64,000 nucleotides of DNA, from NCBI GenBank assembly GCA_045632845.1, contig JAZQXL010000014.1, positions 62,001 to 126,000 on the forward strand, in the 5' to 3' direction. Below are positions 17,807 to 25,452 of the stretch, piece by piece; within the stretch, counting starts at the first letter, position 1; every line of letters begins with the position of its first letter. Source of the stretch: RGIG4140 sp045632845 (GTDB lineage: Bacteria > Pseudomonadota > Alphaproteobacteria > CAAHEQ01 > UBA3637). The notes under the pieces are model-generated. The model was not told the DNA's origin. It did not search any database and saw only the letters and a list, made by a program, of their open reading frames with translations. The position numbers and the translations under genes were made by a program.

Positions 17807-18988
17807 ATGAAAAAAATTTCTTTTGCTTTTTTGATTGCCCAACTTTTAACATCCTCAGCTGCTTTGGCGACAATGAGCAATGTTTATAATGTTTTCCAAC
17901 CCACAGATGCAATGCCATTCAATCAACTGGCCCCTAAAGCACCAGAGTTGAACATTGAAACACCTTATCGTTGCCAAACAAATGGGTTTCACGCACAACA
18001 AATTTCAACAACACTTCCTGTGAATTTAAATGATTTTAAACTCATTAAAATCACAAAAACTGAACCACTTCCAAGATATGAAGTAAATGGTTATACATTC
18101 ACAGACAAGCCCATTGATGAAGCCATTCAAACTCTTGTGGATGAAGCTGGTATTTTGGTTTATACAGAAGACAGCGCCTACCCTTCTCTTTCTGCACAGA
18201 ACTTGTATGGGGATTTAGAAAGCGTTGTTAGAGCGTTGCTTGAAAATGTAGATATGTATTTTTCATACAATGAAACAACTCAAAAACTCAACATTTCAAA
18301 ACGGGCAGAATTCAACATTTCACTGCCGAACAACCGTCTTGTTATTTTGGGTGTTTTAGATGCCCTTCGTGGTGCTGGGATTGAAAACATTGTCCCAGAT
18401 TGGAACGCAGGCATCTTGCATTTAACATTAACCAAGCAAGAAGAAAAAACTGTTCAAAAACTCATTGAAAGCATCCACGCAAATGGGGAAATGCTCATTG
18501 CAGATACAAGTGTTTATCGTTTAAACGGCTTTCAAAATTGGAACTACATTATGTCCCGCTATGGATTGGATAAAGTCCATTCTGCCAACAACGGATTGCA
18601 AGGCAAATTGCTCGTCCTTGGTCATCAAAAATCTTATAACTCTTTGTTGAACACTCTCAACCAAACAGGGGGAACAACCTTACTCAGCGATGGATTAGCC
18701 GTTGTTCCCAATGGGTGGAGAATGTTCTTTGATGTTGCAAAATGCAATATGGGTAATGCTTATATGGCACCACAATTGATGCTTTCATTGAACCCATCAA
18801 TGGGCAAAAATGGATCCATCAACACAACTCTTTCTGTAAACAACAGAGCGGGAGAAATCTCTTCCTTCAATGTAAACGCTTCCTTAGATGATGAGTTGGC
18901 GATCATTGGCATTCCAGACACTCAAATGGGAGGGGAACTGCTCATTTTAATTAAATTAAAACTTATTCGTTTGGTAGGAGAACAGTAA
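17807..18988 (+). CDS. Secretin-like envelope protein (N-domain plus short beta-rich C-terminus)
   Basis: A Sec signal (MKKISFAFLIAQLLTSSAALA) targets the protein to the periplasm or outer membrane. Residues 85-165 look like an STN/secretin N0 domain: YTFTDKPIDEAIQTLVDEAG followed by a segment typical of TonB or secretin short domains (LENVDMYFSYNETTQKLNI). The region 280-390 resembles the start of a secretin core, including SVNNRAGEISSFNVNAS and IPDTQMGGELLILIKLKLIRL, but at 393 residues the pore domain would be short. It may be the outer-membrane ring of the apparatus, similar in position to PilN or DotH-like proteins. AAGGACACGAAT precedes the ATG. Confidence 0.6.
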   Translation: MKKISFAFLIAQLLTSSAALATMSNVYNVFQPTDAMPFNQLAPKAPELNIETPYRCQTNGFHAQQISTTLPVNLNDFKLIKITKTEPLPRYEVNGYTFTDKPIDEAIQTLVDEAGILVYTEDSAYPSLSAQNLYGDLESVVRALLENVDMYFSYNETTQKLNISKRAEFNISLPNNRLVILGVLDALRGAGIENIVPDWNAGILHLTLTKQEEKTVQKLIESIHANGEMLIADTSVYRLNGFQNWNYIMSRYGLDKVHSANNGLQGKLLVLGHQKSYNSLLNTLNQTGGTTLLSDGLAVVPNGWRMFFDVAKCNMGNAYMAPQLMLSLNPSMGKNGSINTTLSVNNRAGEISSFNVNASLDDELAIIGIPDTQMGGELLILIKLKLIRLVGEQ

Positions 18989-19704
18989 TGACAGACCAAA
19001 ACAGACCAAGGCCATCAAATCCTCAACAAAATCCACCTGCTCAAGGTGTGAGAAGGCCTGTTCAACGCCCAGCGGGCCAAATACCAGCCCAAGGGACAAG
19101 ACGCCCAATGAACCCTGCAACTGGGGCAGTACCACAAGGACAGCGTCCAATGACAAGACCTGTGACAAGACCAGGGGCAACACCAATGAACAGACAACCT
19201 CAACAAGCTCAACAAATGCGTCCAGCAAACAGAGTGCCACAACGCACACCCCAACAAGTGCAACAAACTTATACCTACCAACAAACACCTGTTCAACAAA
19301 GAACAACACCTGTTCAACAGACACAAAACACTCAACCACAAATGGCAAACCCCAAAACATTGGGTATCGTTGCTATTTCAGCACTTCTTATTGGTATTTT
19401 ATTGGGTGCTATGATGTTCTCAGGCTCTTCAAACACAGCCCCACAAGGGTTGCTTGGTGTTGTCAAAAATGATGATATCCGAGCAAAATTGCCTCGTTGT
19501 GGTCGCACAGACAGAGGACAAGCTTGTATTTTATACATTATGAATAGCACACGCTACGACCAAATTGCTGAAAGCTTTTTTGAAGAAGCTTTGCGCCTCA
19601 CTGAAGTGCCAATTTATTCTATTTCAATGGCAAATCCAAAGTATGCAAAAAGACGCATTCCTGCTGGACATTTTGCCGAAATTCACATTCCAAAAGTTAG
19701 ATAA
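18988..19704 (+). CDS. Bitopic inner-membrane protein with Pro/Gln-rich cytosolic N-terminus
   Basis: Starts at an ATG overlapping the previous stop codon (TAATG), which indicates translational coupling. Residues 1-120 are disordered and rich in Pro, Gln, Arg and Thr. One transmembrane helix follows (about 124-146, LGIVAISALLIGILLGAMMF), then a compact periplasmic domain of about 90 residues with two Cys (PRCGRTDRGQACILY) that may form a disulfide. This resembles the topology of VirB10 or DotG-type linkers with a disordered cytosolic arm, but the periplasmic domain is too small for VirB10. Last gene of the operon; terminator directly after. Confidence 0.65.
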   Translation: MTDQNRPRPSNPQQNPPAQGVRRPVQRPAGQIPAQGTRRPMNPATGAVPQGQRPMTRPVTRPGATPMNRQPQQAQQMRPANRVPQRTPQQVQQTYTYQQTPVQQRTTPVQQTQNTQPQMANPKTLGIVAISALLIGILLGAMMFSGSSNTAPQGLLGVVKNDDIRAKLPRCGRTDRGQACILYIMNSTRYDQIAESFFEEALRLTEVPIYSISMANPKYAKRRIPAGHFAEIHIPKVR

Positions 19705-19710
19705 ACAAAA

Positions 19711-19745
19711 GACACTCCCTTCCTCCTTGGGAGTGTTCTTTTATT
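19711..19745 (+). terminator. Intrinsic terminator of the regulator-secretin operon
   Basis: ACACTCCC (19712-19719) pairs with GGGAGTGT (19729-19736) and is followed by TCTTTTATTT. Confidence 0.85.
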
Positions 19746-19788
19746 TAGAAAAAATCTACTTCTTAAAATCAATCATTTTTTATCAAAC

Positions 19789-19825
19789 AAAACCCTCAAA
19801 GAAATTTTCAATGAGGGTTTTTAAT
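19789..19825. terminator. Bidirectional intrinsic terminator between convergent genes
   Basis: AAAACCCTCA (19789-19798) pairs with TGAGGGTTTT (19812-19821). It serves the minus-strand Sel1 gene ending at 19846. Confidence 0.8.
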
Positions 19826-19845
19826 CAATCAATTAACAAGTCAAC

Positions 19846-21249
19846 TTATTCAAAGATATTTGAGATAATATCTTTTTTCTTTTCTTGTTCTTGTGCTTTT
19901 TTTCTAAATTCTGCATACAACTGATGACCTTGTTCTAACTCATTATCACCAATTTCAGCTTCAATTGTATTAATTGCGTTTTGAATAGTTAAATTCAGCG
20001 TATCTTCAGAATTATCCAAAGCAACTTTTAACCAAGCATAACATTGACTTGGACGGGCAGCATCCACTCCTTTGCCCTCACAATAACATTTTGCCAACTG
20101 ATATTGTGCATAAGGATCCCCTTCTTCAGCCCCTTTACGATACCAATCCACCGCAGCTGGCACATTTTGGAAGCGAGAACGCAATAAGTCACCATAGTAA
20201 GCATAAGCATCCACTTCACCTTTTTTAACCGCATTGTTAATTTGTTTTTCAATTTTTGCAAAATTCTTTGTAATTGACGCTTCAACAATCATCTCTGGTG
20301 AAACAGAATATTTGCGACCATCTGTCAATAAAACTTCCCCTTGAGCCAACATATTTTGAATAGATTCAGGATCATTAAATCCTTTAATCACTGGCGTTGG
20401 AATAGAAAGTAAGTCATTTTTAGGAACAGATTGTTCAGGCCTGATTGGGCGCCATTCACGTGCATTGCGTTGCATTTGTAAGATGTCTTCTTTTTTCTTA
20501 ATTTTTTTGAGAACTTCATCCCGTTTAATCATTGCTTCTTTACCAATTTCATCTTCAGCATTATAAGCTGCAATAATGCTATACCAAGCATAAGCATCAG
20601 GAAAATTTAAAACTGAAGGATGTGTAGATCTTAATTCAGCCAATTTTTGTTGCGCATAAACATATCCTTGACGGGCAGATCTGCTCATCCATTTAATTGC
20701 GTTTTCAAAATCTTGAGGCGTTCCCCACCCAAGCAAATAATGAACCCCTAATTTTAACTGAGCTGCAGCATGTCCTCTTAACGAACTCATCAAATAATAA
20801 CCAAATGAATTTTGATAGTTTTGTTCCACATTTTTGCCTTGAGCAAACATTTCACCCAATTCAAACAAAGCATCAGCTTGCCCCGCATAGGCAGCCCGTT
20901 TCAAATATCTTAAACCTGTTTCAAACTCAGGGGTATCAGCTGAAGTGGCATTTGAAAGCAAAATTTGAGCTAACTCATATGCCGCGTCAATATTATAAGC
21001 ACTTTCAGCTTTTTTATAATATTCAACAGCCATTGTATCATCTTTTGGCACACCCAAACCTTGAGCATACATTTTTCCCAAATAATAATAAGCAGTTGCA
21101 TCCCCTTCATCTGCCAAATACGCAAATTCGGCAAAAGCTTGTTCATAACGACTGATTTTAAACGCTGTAAGAGCATCTGACAAATCAGCCAAAGCAGTAG
21201 TTGATAATAAACAAAGTCCAAAAAAAGCAGCAAGTGAAGAATGTTTCAT
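19846..21249 (-). CDS. Secreted Sel1-like repeat protein
   Basis: The ATG at 21249 is used (GGAGG 5 nt upstream); a TTG four codons earlier overlaps that site. The signal peptide is MKHSSLAAFFGLCLLSTTALA. At least five Sel1/TPR-like repeats are visible, for example TAYYYLGKMYAQGLGVPKDD, ALFELGEMFAQGKNVEQNY, AQLKLGVHYLLGWGTPQDFE and, in the C-terminal half, AQYQLAKCYCEGKGVD. The two repeat groups are separated by a charged helical linker (about 250-330). Sel1 proteins act as periplasmic or secreted adaptors, often in host-associated bacteria. It stands alone, with its own likely promoter at 21280-21308 and a terminator. Confidence 0.88.
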   Translation of the reverse strand: MKHSSLAAFFGLCLLSTTALADLSDALTAFKISRYEQAFAEFAYLADEGDATAYYYLGKMYAQGLGVPKDDTMAVEYYKKAESAYNIDAAYELAQILLSNATSADTPEFETGLRYLKRAAYAGQADALFELGEMFAQGKNVEQNYQNSFGYYLMSSLRGHAAAQLKLGVHYLLGWGTPQDFENAIKWMSRSARQGYVYAQQKLAELRSTHPSVLNFPDAYAWYSIIAAYNAEDEIGKEAMIKRDEVLKKIKKKEDILQMQRNAREWRPIRPEQSVPKNDLLSIPTPVIKGFNDPESIQNMLAQGEVLLTDGRKYSVSPEMIVEASITKNFAKIEKQINNAVKKGEVDAYAYYGDLLRSRFQNVPAAVDWYRKGAEEGDPYAQYQLAKCYCEGKGVDAARPSQCYAWLKVALDNSEDTLNLTIQNAINTIEAEIGDNELEQGHQLYAEFRKKAQEQEKKKDIISNIFE

Positions 21250-21279
21250 TTTTTCCTCCAAAAAAACATATCTAAAACC

Positions 21280-21308
21280 ACTCTAACACATTATTTTTAT
21301 CTTGTAAA
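21280..21308 (-). promoter_or_regulatory. Probable promoter of the Sel1 gene
   Basis: On the minus strand, TTTACA (21308-21303), a 17-bp spacer and TAGAGT (21285-21280). Confidence 0.45.
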
Positions 21309-21312
21309 CGTT

Positions 21313-22227
21313 TTATTTTAAATAATTTTGAGGGTTTACAACCTTTGTTTTATACCTCAATTCAAAGTGCAACTGAGGAGTTTTGACATTCCCCGTATTC
21401 CCAACAAGAGCAATCTTTTGTCCCTTTTTAACCGTTTGACCTTTTTTTACCAATAACTTTTGATTATGCGCATAAGCACTAATCCAACCATTTTTATGTC
21501 TGATAAGCACAAGGTTACCATACCCTTTTAACCCATTAGATGCATATCCCACAACGCCACCTTCTGCCGCCTTAACAGGAGAACCCGCCTTTGCCTTGAT
21601 GTTAATCCCATCATTTTGCTGTCCTTTTGCATTCAGTCCAAAACGAGAAACAACTGGCCCATTCACTGGCCAAGAAAATCTTTTTTTCGACTGCCAGAAT
21701 GGCAACTTTGCACTCTGGCGCGCCACCCCTTTAGACTGCTTTTGAGGTGTGTTATTCACTTTCAACGGTTCTTCTTTGGCATTATCCAAAGCAGTGTAAG
21801 TATTTCTTTCTTTTGCTGCAACAAGCGTACGTTTTTGAGGTTTTGCACCCTCATCAACAGAAGCAACCTTTAACTCTTGTCCTAAATGGATGGTATACGG
21901 ATCTTTCAAATCATTCACTTTTGAAAGTTCATGCACACTCATATTATATTTTTTTGAAATGCTATAAAGTGTATCCCCTTTCTCAACCTTGTGCATTTTG
22001 GGTTGTGGAATTTTAAGCTTTTGCCCAACTTTTAAATTGTATGGTTGCTTTAGATTATTTTCTTTAATCACTTCACGCATCGAAAGATTGTTTTTTTTCG
22101 TCAAAGAATAGAGTGTATCCCCTCTTTTGACATACAAAAACTCCCCGTCAGAGTGATACCCTTGACAGCCCCCAAGCAAGGAAATACCCAAAATCAATAA
22201 TGAAAAACTTTTTACTATTTTCATCAT
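21313..22227 (-). CDS. nlpD: NlpD/EnvC-type lipoprotein: two LysM domains plus degenerate M23 domain
   Basis: A lipobox (LLGGC, Cys at about residue 21) anchors it to the membrane. Two LysM domains follow (about 32-74 VKRGDTLYSL..LKIP and 78-122 VEKGDTLYSI..ELKV), which bind peptidoglycan. Residues 190-304 are an M23/LytM domain: RFGLNAKGQQNDGINIKA, GYGNLVLIRHKNGWISAYAH, and QLHFELRYKTKVVNPQNYL. The first zinc His and the Asp of HxGxD are replaced (NDGIN) and HLHFE is QLHFE, so it should be an amidase activator rather than an active endopeptidase, as known for NlpD and EnvC. It probably promotes daughter-cell separation by activating an AmiC-type amidase. It is a single gene; the 1.1-kb gene-poor region lies upstream. 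Confidence 0.88.
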   Translation of the reverse strand: MMKIVKSFSLLILGISLLGGCQGYHSDGEFLYVKRGDTLYSLTKKNNLSMREVIKENNLKQPYNLKVGQKLKIPQPKMHKVEKGDTLYSISKKYNMSVHELSKVNDLKDPYTIHLGQELKVASVDEGAKPQKRTLVAAKERNTYTALDNAKEEPLKVNNTPQKQSKGVARQSAKLPFWQSKKRFSWPVNGPVVSRFGLNAKGQQNDGINIKAKAGSPVKAAEGGVVGYASNGLKGYGNLVLIRHKNGWISAYAHNQKLLVKKGQTVKKGQKIALVGNTGNVKTPQLHFELRYKTKVVNPQNYLK

Positions 22228-22363
22228 AGATTAAAGTTTAGCCTTAAGTGATTATAAAATCAAGCGTTATTTTTTTATATACCCCAAACCATACATTATC
22301 TTTTTTTTATTATTTCAAATTAATGTCACTAAATCAGCAATTTTTTAAAAGATAACGACTTGT

Positions 22364-22507
22364 TCAAATTTTAAAACAAGGGCTATCATTTGCAACAACG
22401 CCCTTTTGATAATGCATTAACAACAACACCATTTTGCAACAAAAAATTGGTTGAACATAGTGATGTGGCACAAGCATAAGAATTGCAATGATTGTATATT
22501 TTTTCAT
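22364..22507 (-). CDS. Doubtful small ORF (47 aa) with strong ribosome binding site
   Basis: AAGGGG lies about 6 nt before the ATG at 22507. The frame starts MKKYTIIAILMLVPHHY, a weak signal-like N-terminus, and ends at 22364. A second frame from a GTG at 22511 to 22386 gives a 41-residue peptide with Cys at 9, 14, 19, 39 and 40. Both lie directly downstream, on the minus strand, of the 258-bp structured element. The strong Shine-Dalgarno argues for translation of one of them, the ATG frame being better spaced. No homology recognised; it may be a remnant. Confidence 0.3.
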   Translation of the reverse strand: MKKYTIIAILMLVPHHYVQPIFCCKMVLLLMHYQKGVVANDSPCFKI

Positions 22508-22534
22508 TCACACCCCCCTTAAAGTTTATCTTCG

Positions 22535-22792
22535 CCAAAGATAAACCCACCTCTTTTAAGAGGCGGGTGGATGTTCACAACTATTCCAACAAGTAGATAG
22601 TCCTACCTATTCAAGGCGGAGCCTTTTATTCAGTAGGCATCCACCCTTTAAATATGCACAAATGTGCTTTTTAAAAAGCAGATGCCCGTCTGACTTTGGT
22701 CTATCATAAAAATGTGACCATTGCCCTTGTTGGAATCGGGTTGTGACACCCTAGTTGGGATTAGGCGTTTCCCAACAAAAAAGAGTATATCA
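22535..22792 (-). repeat. 258-bp structured element, copy 1 (candidate ncRNA)
   Basis: Nearly the same length and sequence as copy 2. Conserved pairings on either strand: GTTGGGA with TCCCAAC (22755-22777), GGGTGGATG with CATCCACCC enclosing an AAGGC-GGA-GCCTT hairpin, and ACCCACCTCTT with AAGAGGCGGGT. GGGTGG can pair with either the upstream or the downstream partner, so two exclusive folds are possible. Strand assignment is tentative: minus, because a ribosome binding site and ORF follow on that strand. Confidence 0.65.
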
Positions 22793-22853
22793 ACATTCAT
22801 TTAACTTTTCAAGTGAAAATTTTAAACCCGCCTTAGATGATACCTCTGTTTGC

Positions 22854-23111
22854 CCAAAGATAAACCCACCTCTTTTAGGAGGCGGGTGGATGTTCGAAAC
22901 TATTCCAACAAGTAGATAGTCCTACCTATTTAAGGCGGAGCCTTTTATTCAGTAGGCATCCACCCTCCAAATATGTTTTAAAACACATTTTTTGTAGTAG
23001 ATGCCTTTTTGACTTTGGTCTATCATAAAAATGTGACCATTGCCCTTGTTGGAATCGGGTTTCGACACCCGAGTTGGGATTAGGCATTTCCCAACAAAAA
23101 AGAGTATATCA
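22854..23111 (-). repeat. 258-bp structured element, copy 2 (candidate ncRNA)
   Basis: Same length as copy 1. Differences are concentrated in the loop-like section around 22970-23010 and in paired positions: AAGAGG becomes AGGAGG opposite CCTCTT (still pairable as G-U), and the hairpin at 23056-23072 becomes a perfect CGGGT/ACCCG. Changes that keep pairing point to a conserved RNA rather than a coding repeat. Confidence 0.65.
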
Positions 23112-23181
23112 CATCCTCAAAAAAAATAGCAAGTGAAAAATAACTTTTATCGCTCTTGGCAAAATATCCTTAGAAGCAACC

Positions 23182-23326
23182 ATTAGAAGTAATAAGATAA
23201 AGAAAAACCCAAAGACATTTGATAAAAAACGAATTTTAAAGGGATAGATAAAACCCCTTTTACAACCCTTAAAAACACACCACTTGAAACAGGTATTAGA
23301 AGTGATAAGATAAAGAAAAACCCAAA
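23182..23326. repeat. 32-bp direct repeat (two copies)
   Basis: Copies at 23182-23213 and 23295-23326 differ at one position (AGAAGTAATAAG versus AGAAGTGATAAG) and both end in AAAAACCCAAA. The second copy supplies one arm of the terminator hairpin. Confidence 0.75.
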
Positions 23327-23364
23327 CTCGCTGTGTACAAAAACGTGCATAAGAGTTTGGGTTT
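23313..23364 (-). terminator. Intrinsic terminator of the lipoprotein gene, with nested TGTAC loop hairpin
   Basis: Outer stem AAACCCAAACTC (23318-23329) with GAGTTTGGGTTT (23353-23364); inner stem TGTAC (23334-23338) with GTGCA (23345-23349) around an A-rich loop. On the minus strand a TTTTTCTTTA run follows. Confidence 0.75.
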
Positions 23365-23394
23365 GGCTTTAGATTATTATTTATAATGCCTGTT

Positions 23395-23688
23395 TTATTG
23401 GATACAGACTGTTGAAGCCGGAATAGTAATCATAATTGGGCCTGAAACGCCTGGATTGATTTGACAGGCTGATTGACCCATTTGGCAACCGCATGATGGA
23501 GCTGGAGCTGCTGGAACGACCATTGGACGAACAACTGGTGCTGGAGCTGGCATTGGAGCTGGAGCTACAACAGGTTGTGCCATTGGTGCACGTTCTTCAT
23601 CAACAACAGTATAGGCTTCTGGCTCACCCAAATAATGGCAACCTGACAATGAAGTAACAGCAAGTGCCATAGCAAGAAGTTTTTTCAT
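23395..23688 (-). CDS. Small Pro/Ala-rich lipoprotein, 97 aa
   Basis: The signal peptide with lipobox LSGC (MKKLLAMALAVTSLSGC) predicts a lipid-anchored envelope protein. After a short polar stretch the mature part has a Pro-Ala-Val-Met low-complexity spacer (about 42-65) and a C-terminal section with four Cys (SCGCQMGQSAC and STVCIQ). The spacer could let the Cys-containing end cross the peptidoglycan. No family recognised. AGGAGG precedes the ATG, and promoter and terminator both fit closely, so this is a well-expressed single-gene unit. Confidence 0.75.
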   Translation of the reverse strand: MKKLLAMALAVTSLSGCHYLGEPEAYTVVDEERAPMAQPVVAPAPMPAPAPVVRPMVVPAAPAPSCGCQMGQSACQINPGVSGPIMITIPASTVCIQ

Positions 23689-23727
23689 AAGATGTTTCCT
23701 CCTAAAATATTAAGCTTAACGAAAGGA

Positions 23728-23756
23728 ATTATAACACGTTTATTTTTCGATTTCAA
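23728..23756 (-). promoter_or_regulatory. Promoter of the Pro/Ala-rich lipoprotein gene
   Basis: On the minus strand, TTGAAA (23756-23751), a 17-bp spacer and a perfect TATAAT (23733-23728). Confidence 0.7.
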
Positions 23757-23780
23757 GAAAAATTTAACCAATTTAAAGTG

Positions 23781-24758
23781 TTAGTTTTTGCCCAGTTCTT
23801 TTTGATAAAGTTGATACGTTGTTTGAATGATATTTTCAAGTGAACTGTGTTTTGGTTGCCAACCAAGCAATTCATTCGCTTTTGAAGAAACTGCCATCAA
23901 TGCGGCGGGGTCCCCTGGGCGTCTATCCCCCATTTGATAATTCACTTTTTGACCCGTAACACGCTCTGTTTCATCAATCATTTCTTTCACTGAATGACCC
24001 GAACCTGTCCCCAAATTCAAAATTTGACTTTGATTTTCTTTTTTCAAATATTCAAGTGCCAAATAGTGCGCTAAAGCCAAATCTGAAACATGGATATAAT
24101 CTCGCACACAGGTACCATCTTTTGTTGGGTAATCAGACCCAAAAACCGTCATCTGTTCACGCACACCAAACACTGTTTCCATCACAATTGGAAGTAAGTT
24201 TTGAGGATTTTTTTCCATCCCTTTCACATCCCCATCAGCATCATACCCAACAGCGTTGAAATAACGCAATGCCACAAATTTAATCTCTTTTAATCTATCA
24301 TACCAAGAAAGGACATCTTCAATCACTTTTTTTGAAAAACCATAGAAATTGATTGGATCTAATGGTGTTGTTTCATCCAAAACAGAACGATCTGGCATTC
24401 CATAAACTGCCGCAGTGGAGGAAAAAACAAAGTATTTCACTTTATTTTTAACCATTGCATTCAAAACATTAACTGTTCCATTCAAATTGTTCAATGCATA
24501 CATATCAGGATGTTCCATTGATTCACCAACCGCTTTTTTGGCTGCCAAATGAACAACACCATCCACATCTTTCATTGCGTTTTCAAGCGTTGGAATGTCC
24601 AAAATATCCCCTTGAATAAACTCAGCTTGTTCAAACAAATTGATTGTTTGGCCTGTTGAAAGATTATCATAAACACGCACATCAACCCCGTGTGATAAAA
24701 GCTCTTTTACCACATGAGATCCAATATAACCTGCCCCACCAACAACCAATATACGCAT
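23781..24758 (-). CDS. galE: UDP-glucose 4-epimerase
   Basis: Interconverts UDP-glucose and UDP-galactose with bound NAD. An extended short-chain dehydrogenase fold: GGAGYIGSH at residues 7-15 binds NAD, DNLST (about 31-35) follows beta 2, VHLAA lies near 68, SSTAAVYG carries the catalytic Ser/Thr, and YGFSK (Y and K of YxxxK) is near 150. The C-terminal LNLGTGSGHSVKEMI and RRPGDP complete the GalE pattern. 325 residues is normal. AAGGAG lies inside the end of sodB, with a 2-bp gap, so translation is probably coupled. It supplies sugars for surface glycans, perhaps for the GT2 enzyme at 3385. Confidence 0.95.
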   Translation of the reverse strand: MRILVVGGAGYIGSHVVKELLSHGVDVRVYDNLSTGQTINLFEQAEFIQGDILDIPTLENAMKDVDGVVHLAAKKAVGESMEHPDMYALNNLNGTVNVLNAMVKNKVKYFVFSSTAAVYGMPDRSVLDETTPLDPINFYGFSKKVIEDVLSWYDRLKEIKFVALRYFNAVGYDADGDVKGMEKNPQNLLPIVMETVFGVREQMTVFGSDYPTKDGTCVRDYIHVSDLALAHYLALEYLKKENQSQILNLGTGSGHSVKEMIDETERVTGQKVNYQMGDRRPGDPAALMAVSSKANELLGWQPKHSSLENIIQTTYQLYQKELGKN

Positions 24759-24760
24759 TT

Positions 24761-25372
24761 TTATTCTCCTTTTATTTTTTGATAATTCTCAGCCACAAAC
24801 GCCCAATTCAAACACTCGTGAACCACTTTTGACAAATATTCAGCTCTTAAATTTTGATGATCCAAATAATAGGCATGTTCCCACACATCAATGGCCATCA
24901 ACGCTTTGGTAAACCCTTCAGTCAATGGGGTTTCAGCATTGGGCAATGCCTCAACTTTTAAAGTACCCAATTTTTCAACCAACCACACATACCCACTGCC
25001 AAAAAGCTTTGTCCCTTTATCAATCAACTCTTGTTTTAATGCAGCAAAAGAGCCAAAATCTTTGATGATTTTTTCCATCAAAAAGGGGGGAACTTCTTTT
25101 TGTTCAGGCTTATCCGTTAAGGATGAAAAATAAATTTCATGATTGTAAATTTGAGCCGCATTGTTAAACAATGTTTGATAAACCATGTCACTTGAGGCTC
25201 TCAACACAATTTCTTCCAACCCTAAATGGGCCATATCAGAATTTTGGATCAACTCGTTTGTTTTATTAATATAACCAATGTAATGTTTGTCATGATGAAA
25301 CAAAAACGTTTCTTTTGAAATAACAGGTTCTAATGCTGCATAATCAAAATCAAGCTCTTTTGCTTTAATCAT
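24761..25372 (-). CDS. sodB: Fe/Mn superoxide dismutase
   Basis: Converts superoxide to H2O2 and O2. Metal ligands are visible: the His of FLFHHDKHYIGY near the N-terminus, the His of NAAQIYNHEIYF near residue 75, and the Asp and His of AIDVWEHAYYLDH near 160. FGSGYVWLV is the family-typical central motif. The ATG at 25372 is preferred (AAAGGGA 5 nt upstream) over one five codons earlier. At 203 residues it is slightly longer than E. coli SodB. First gene of a sodB-galE unit with its own promoter. Iron versus manganese cannot be decided by eye. Confidence 0.95.
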   Translation of the reverse strand: MIKAKELDFDYAALEPVISKETFLFHHDKHYIGYINKTNELIQNSDMAHLGLEEIVLRASSDMVYQTLFNNAAQIYNHEIYFSSLTDKPEQKEVPPFLMEKIIKDFGSFAALKQELIDKGTKLFGSGYVWLVEKLGTLKVEALPNAETPLTEGFTKALMAIDVWEHAYYLDHQNLRAEYLSKVVHECLNWAFVAENYQKIKGE

Positions 25373-25395
25373 ATCATTCCCTTTCATTTTGCTAA

Positions 25396-25424
25396 ATTAT
25401 ACACAACTTATTAAATAATAACAA
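25396..25424 (-). promoter_or_regulatory. Promoter of sodB-galE
   Basis: On the minus strand, TTGTTA (25424-25419), a 17-bp spacer and TATAAT (25401-25396). Confidence 0.65.
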
Positions 25425-25452
25425 GCAAAATAAAATGAAAGAGGGAAACTTT

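Larger units (their letters stand above)
22228..23394. other. 1.17-kb gene-poor region with duplicated structured element
   Basis: Apart from short doubtful frames near 22.36-22.51 kb, no convincing gene is seen. The stretch holds two copies of a 258-bp structured element (22535-22792 and 22854-23111), a 32-bp direct repeat (23182-23213 and 23295-23326, one mismatch) and the terminator of the lipoprotein gene at 23395. Confidence 0.7.

Noticed and set aside
18956..19360. 134-aa minus-strand hydrophobic frame
   Set aside because: Antisense of the Pro/Gln-rich N-terminus; Val/Leu richness is the mirror of that codon use.
20697..21155. 152-aa plus-strand frame
   Set aside because: Antisense of the Sel1-repeat gene; composition (Gln, His, Leu) is typical of an antisense frame.
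23035..23080. T-arm-like sequence (GGAATCGGGTTTCGACACCCGA)-type segment suggesting a tRNA
   Set aside because: No acceptor stem, anticodon arm or CCA-compatible end around it; it is part of the 258-bp structured element. No tRNA or rRNA was recognised anywhere in the window.
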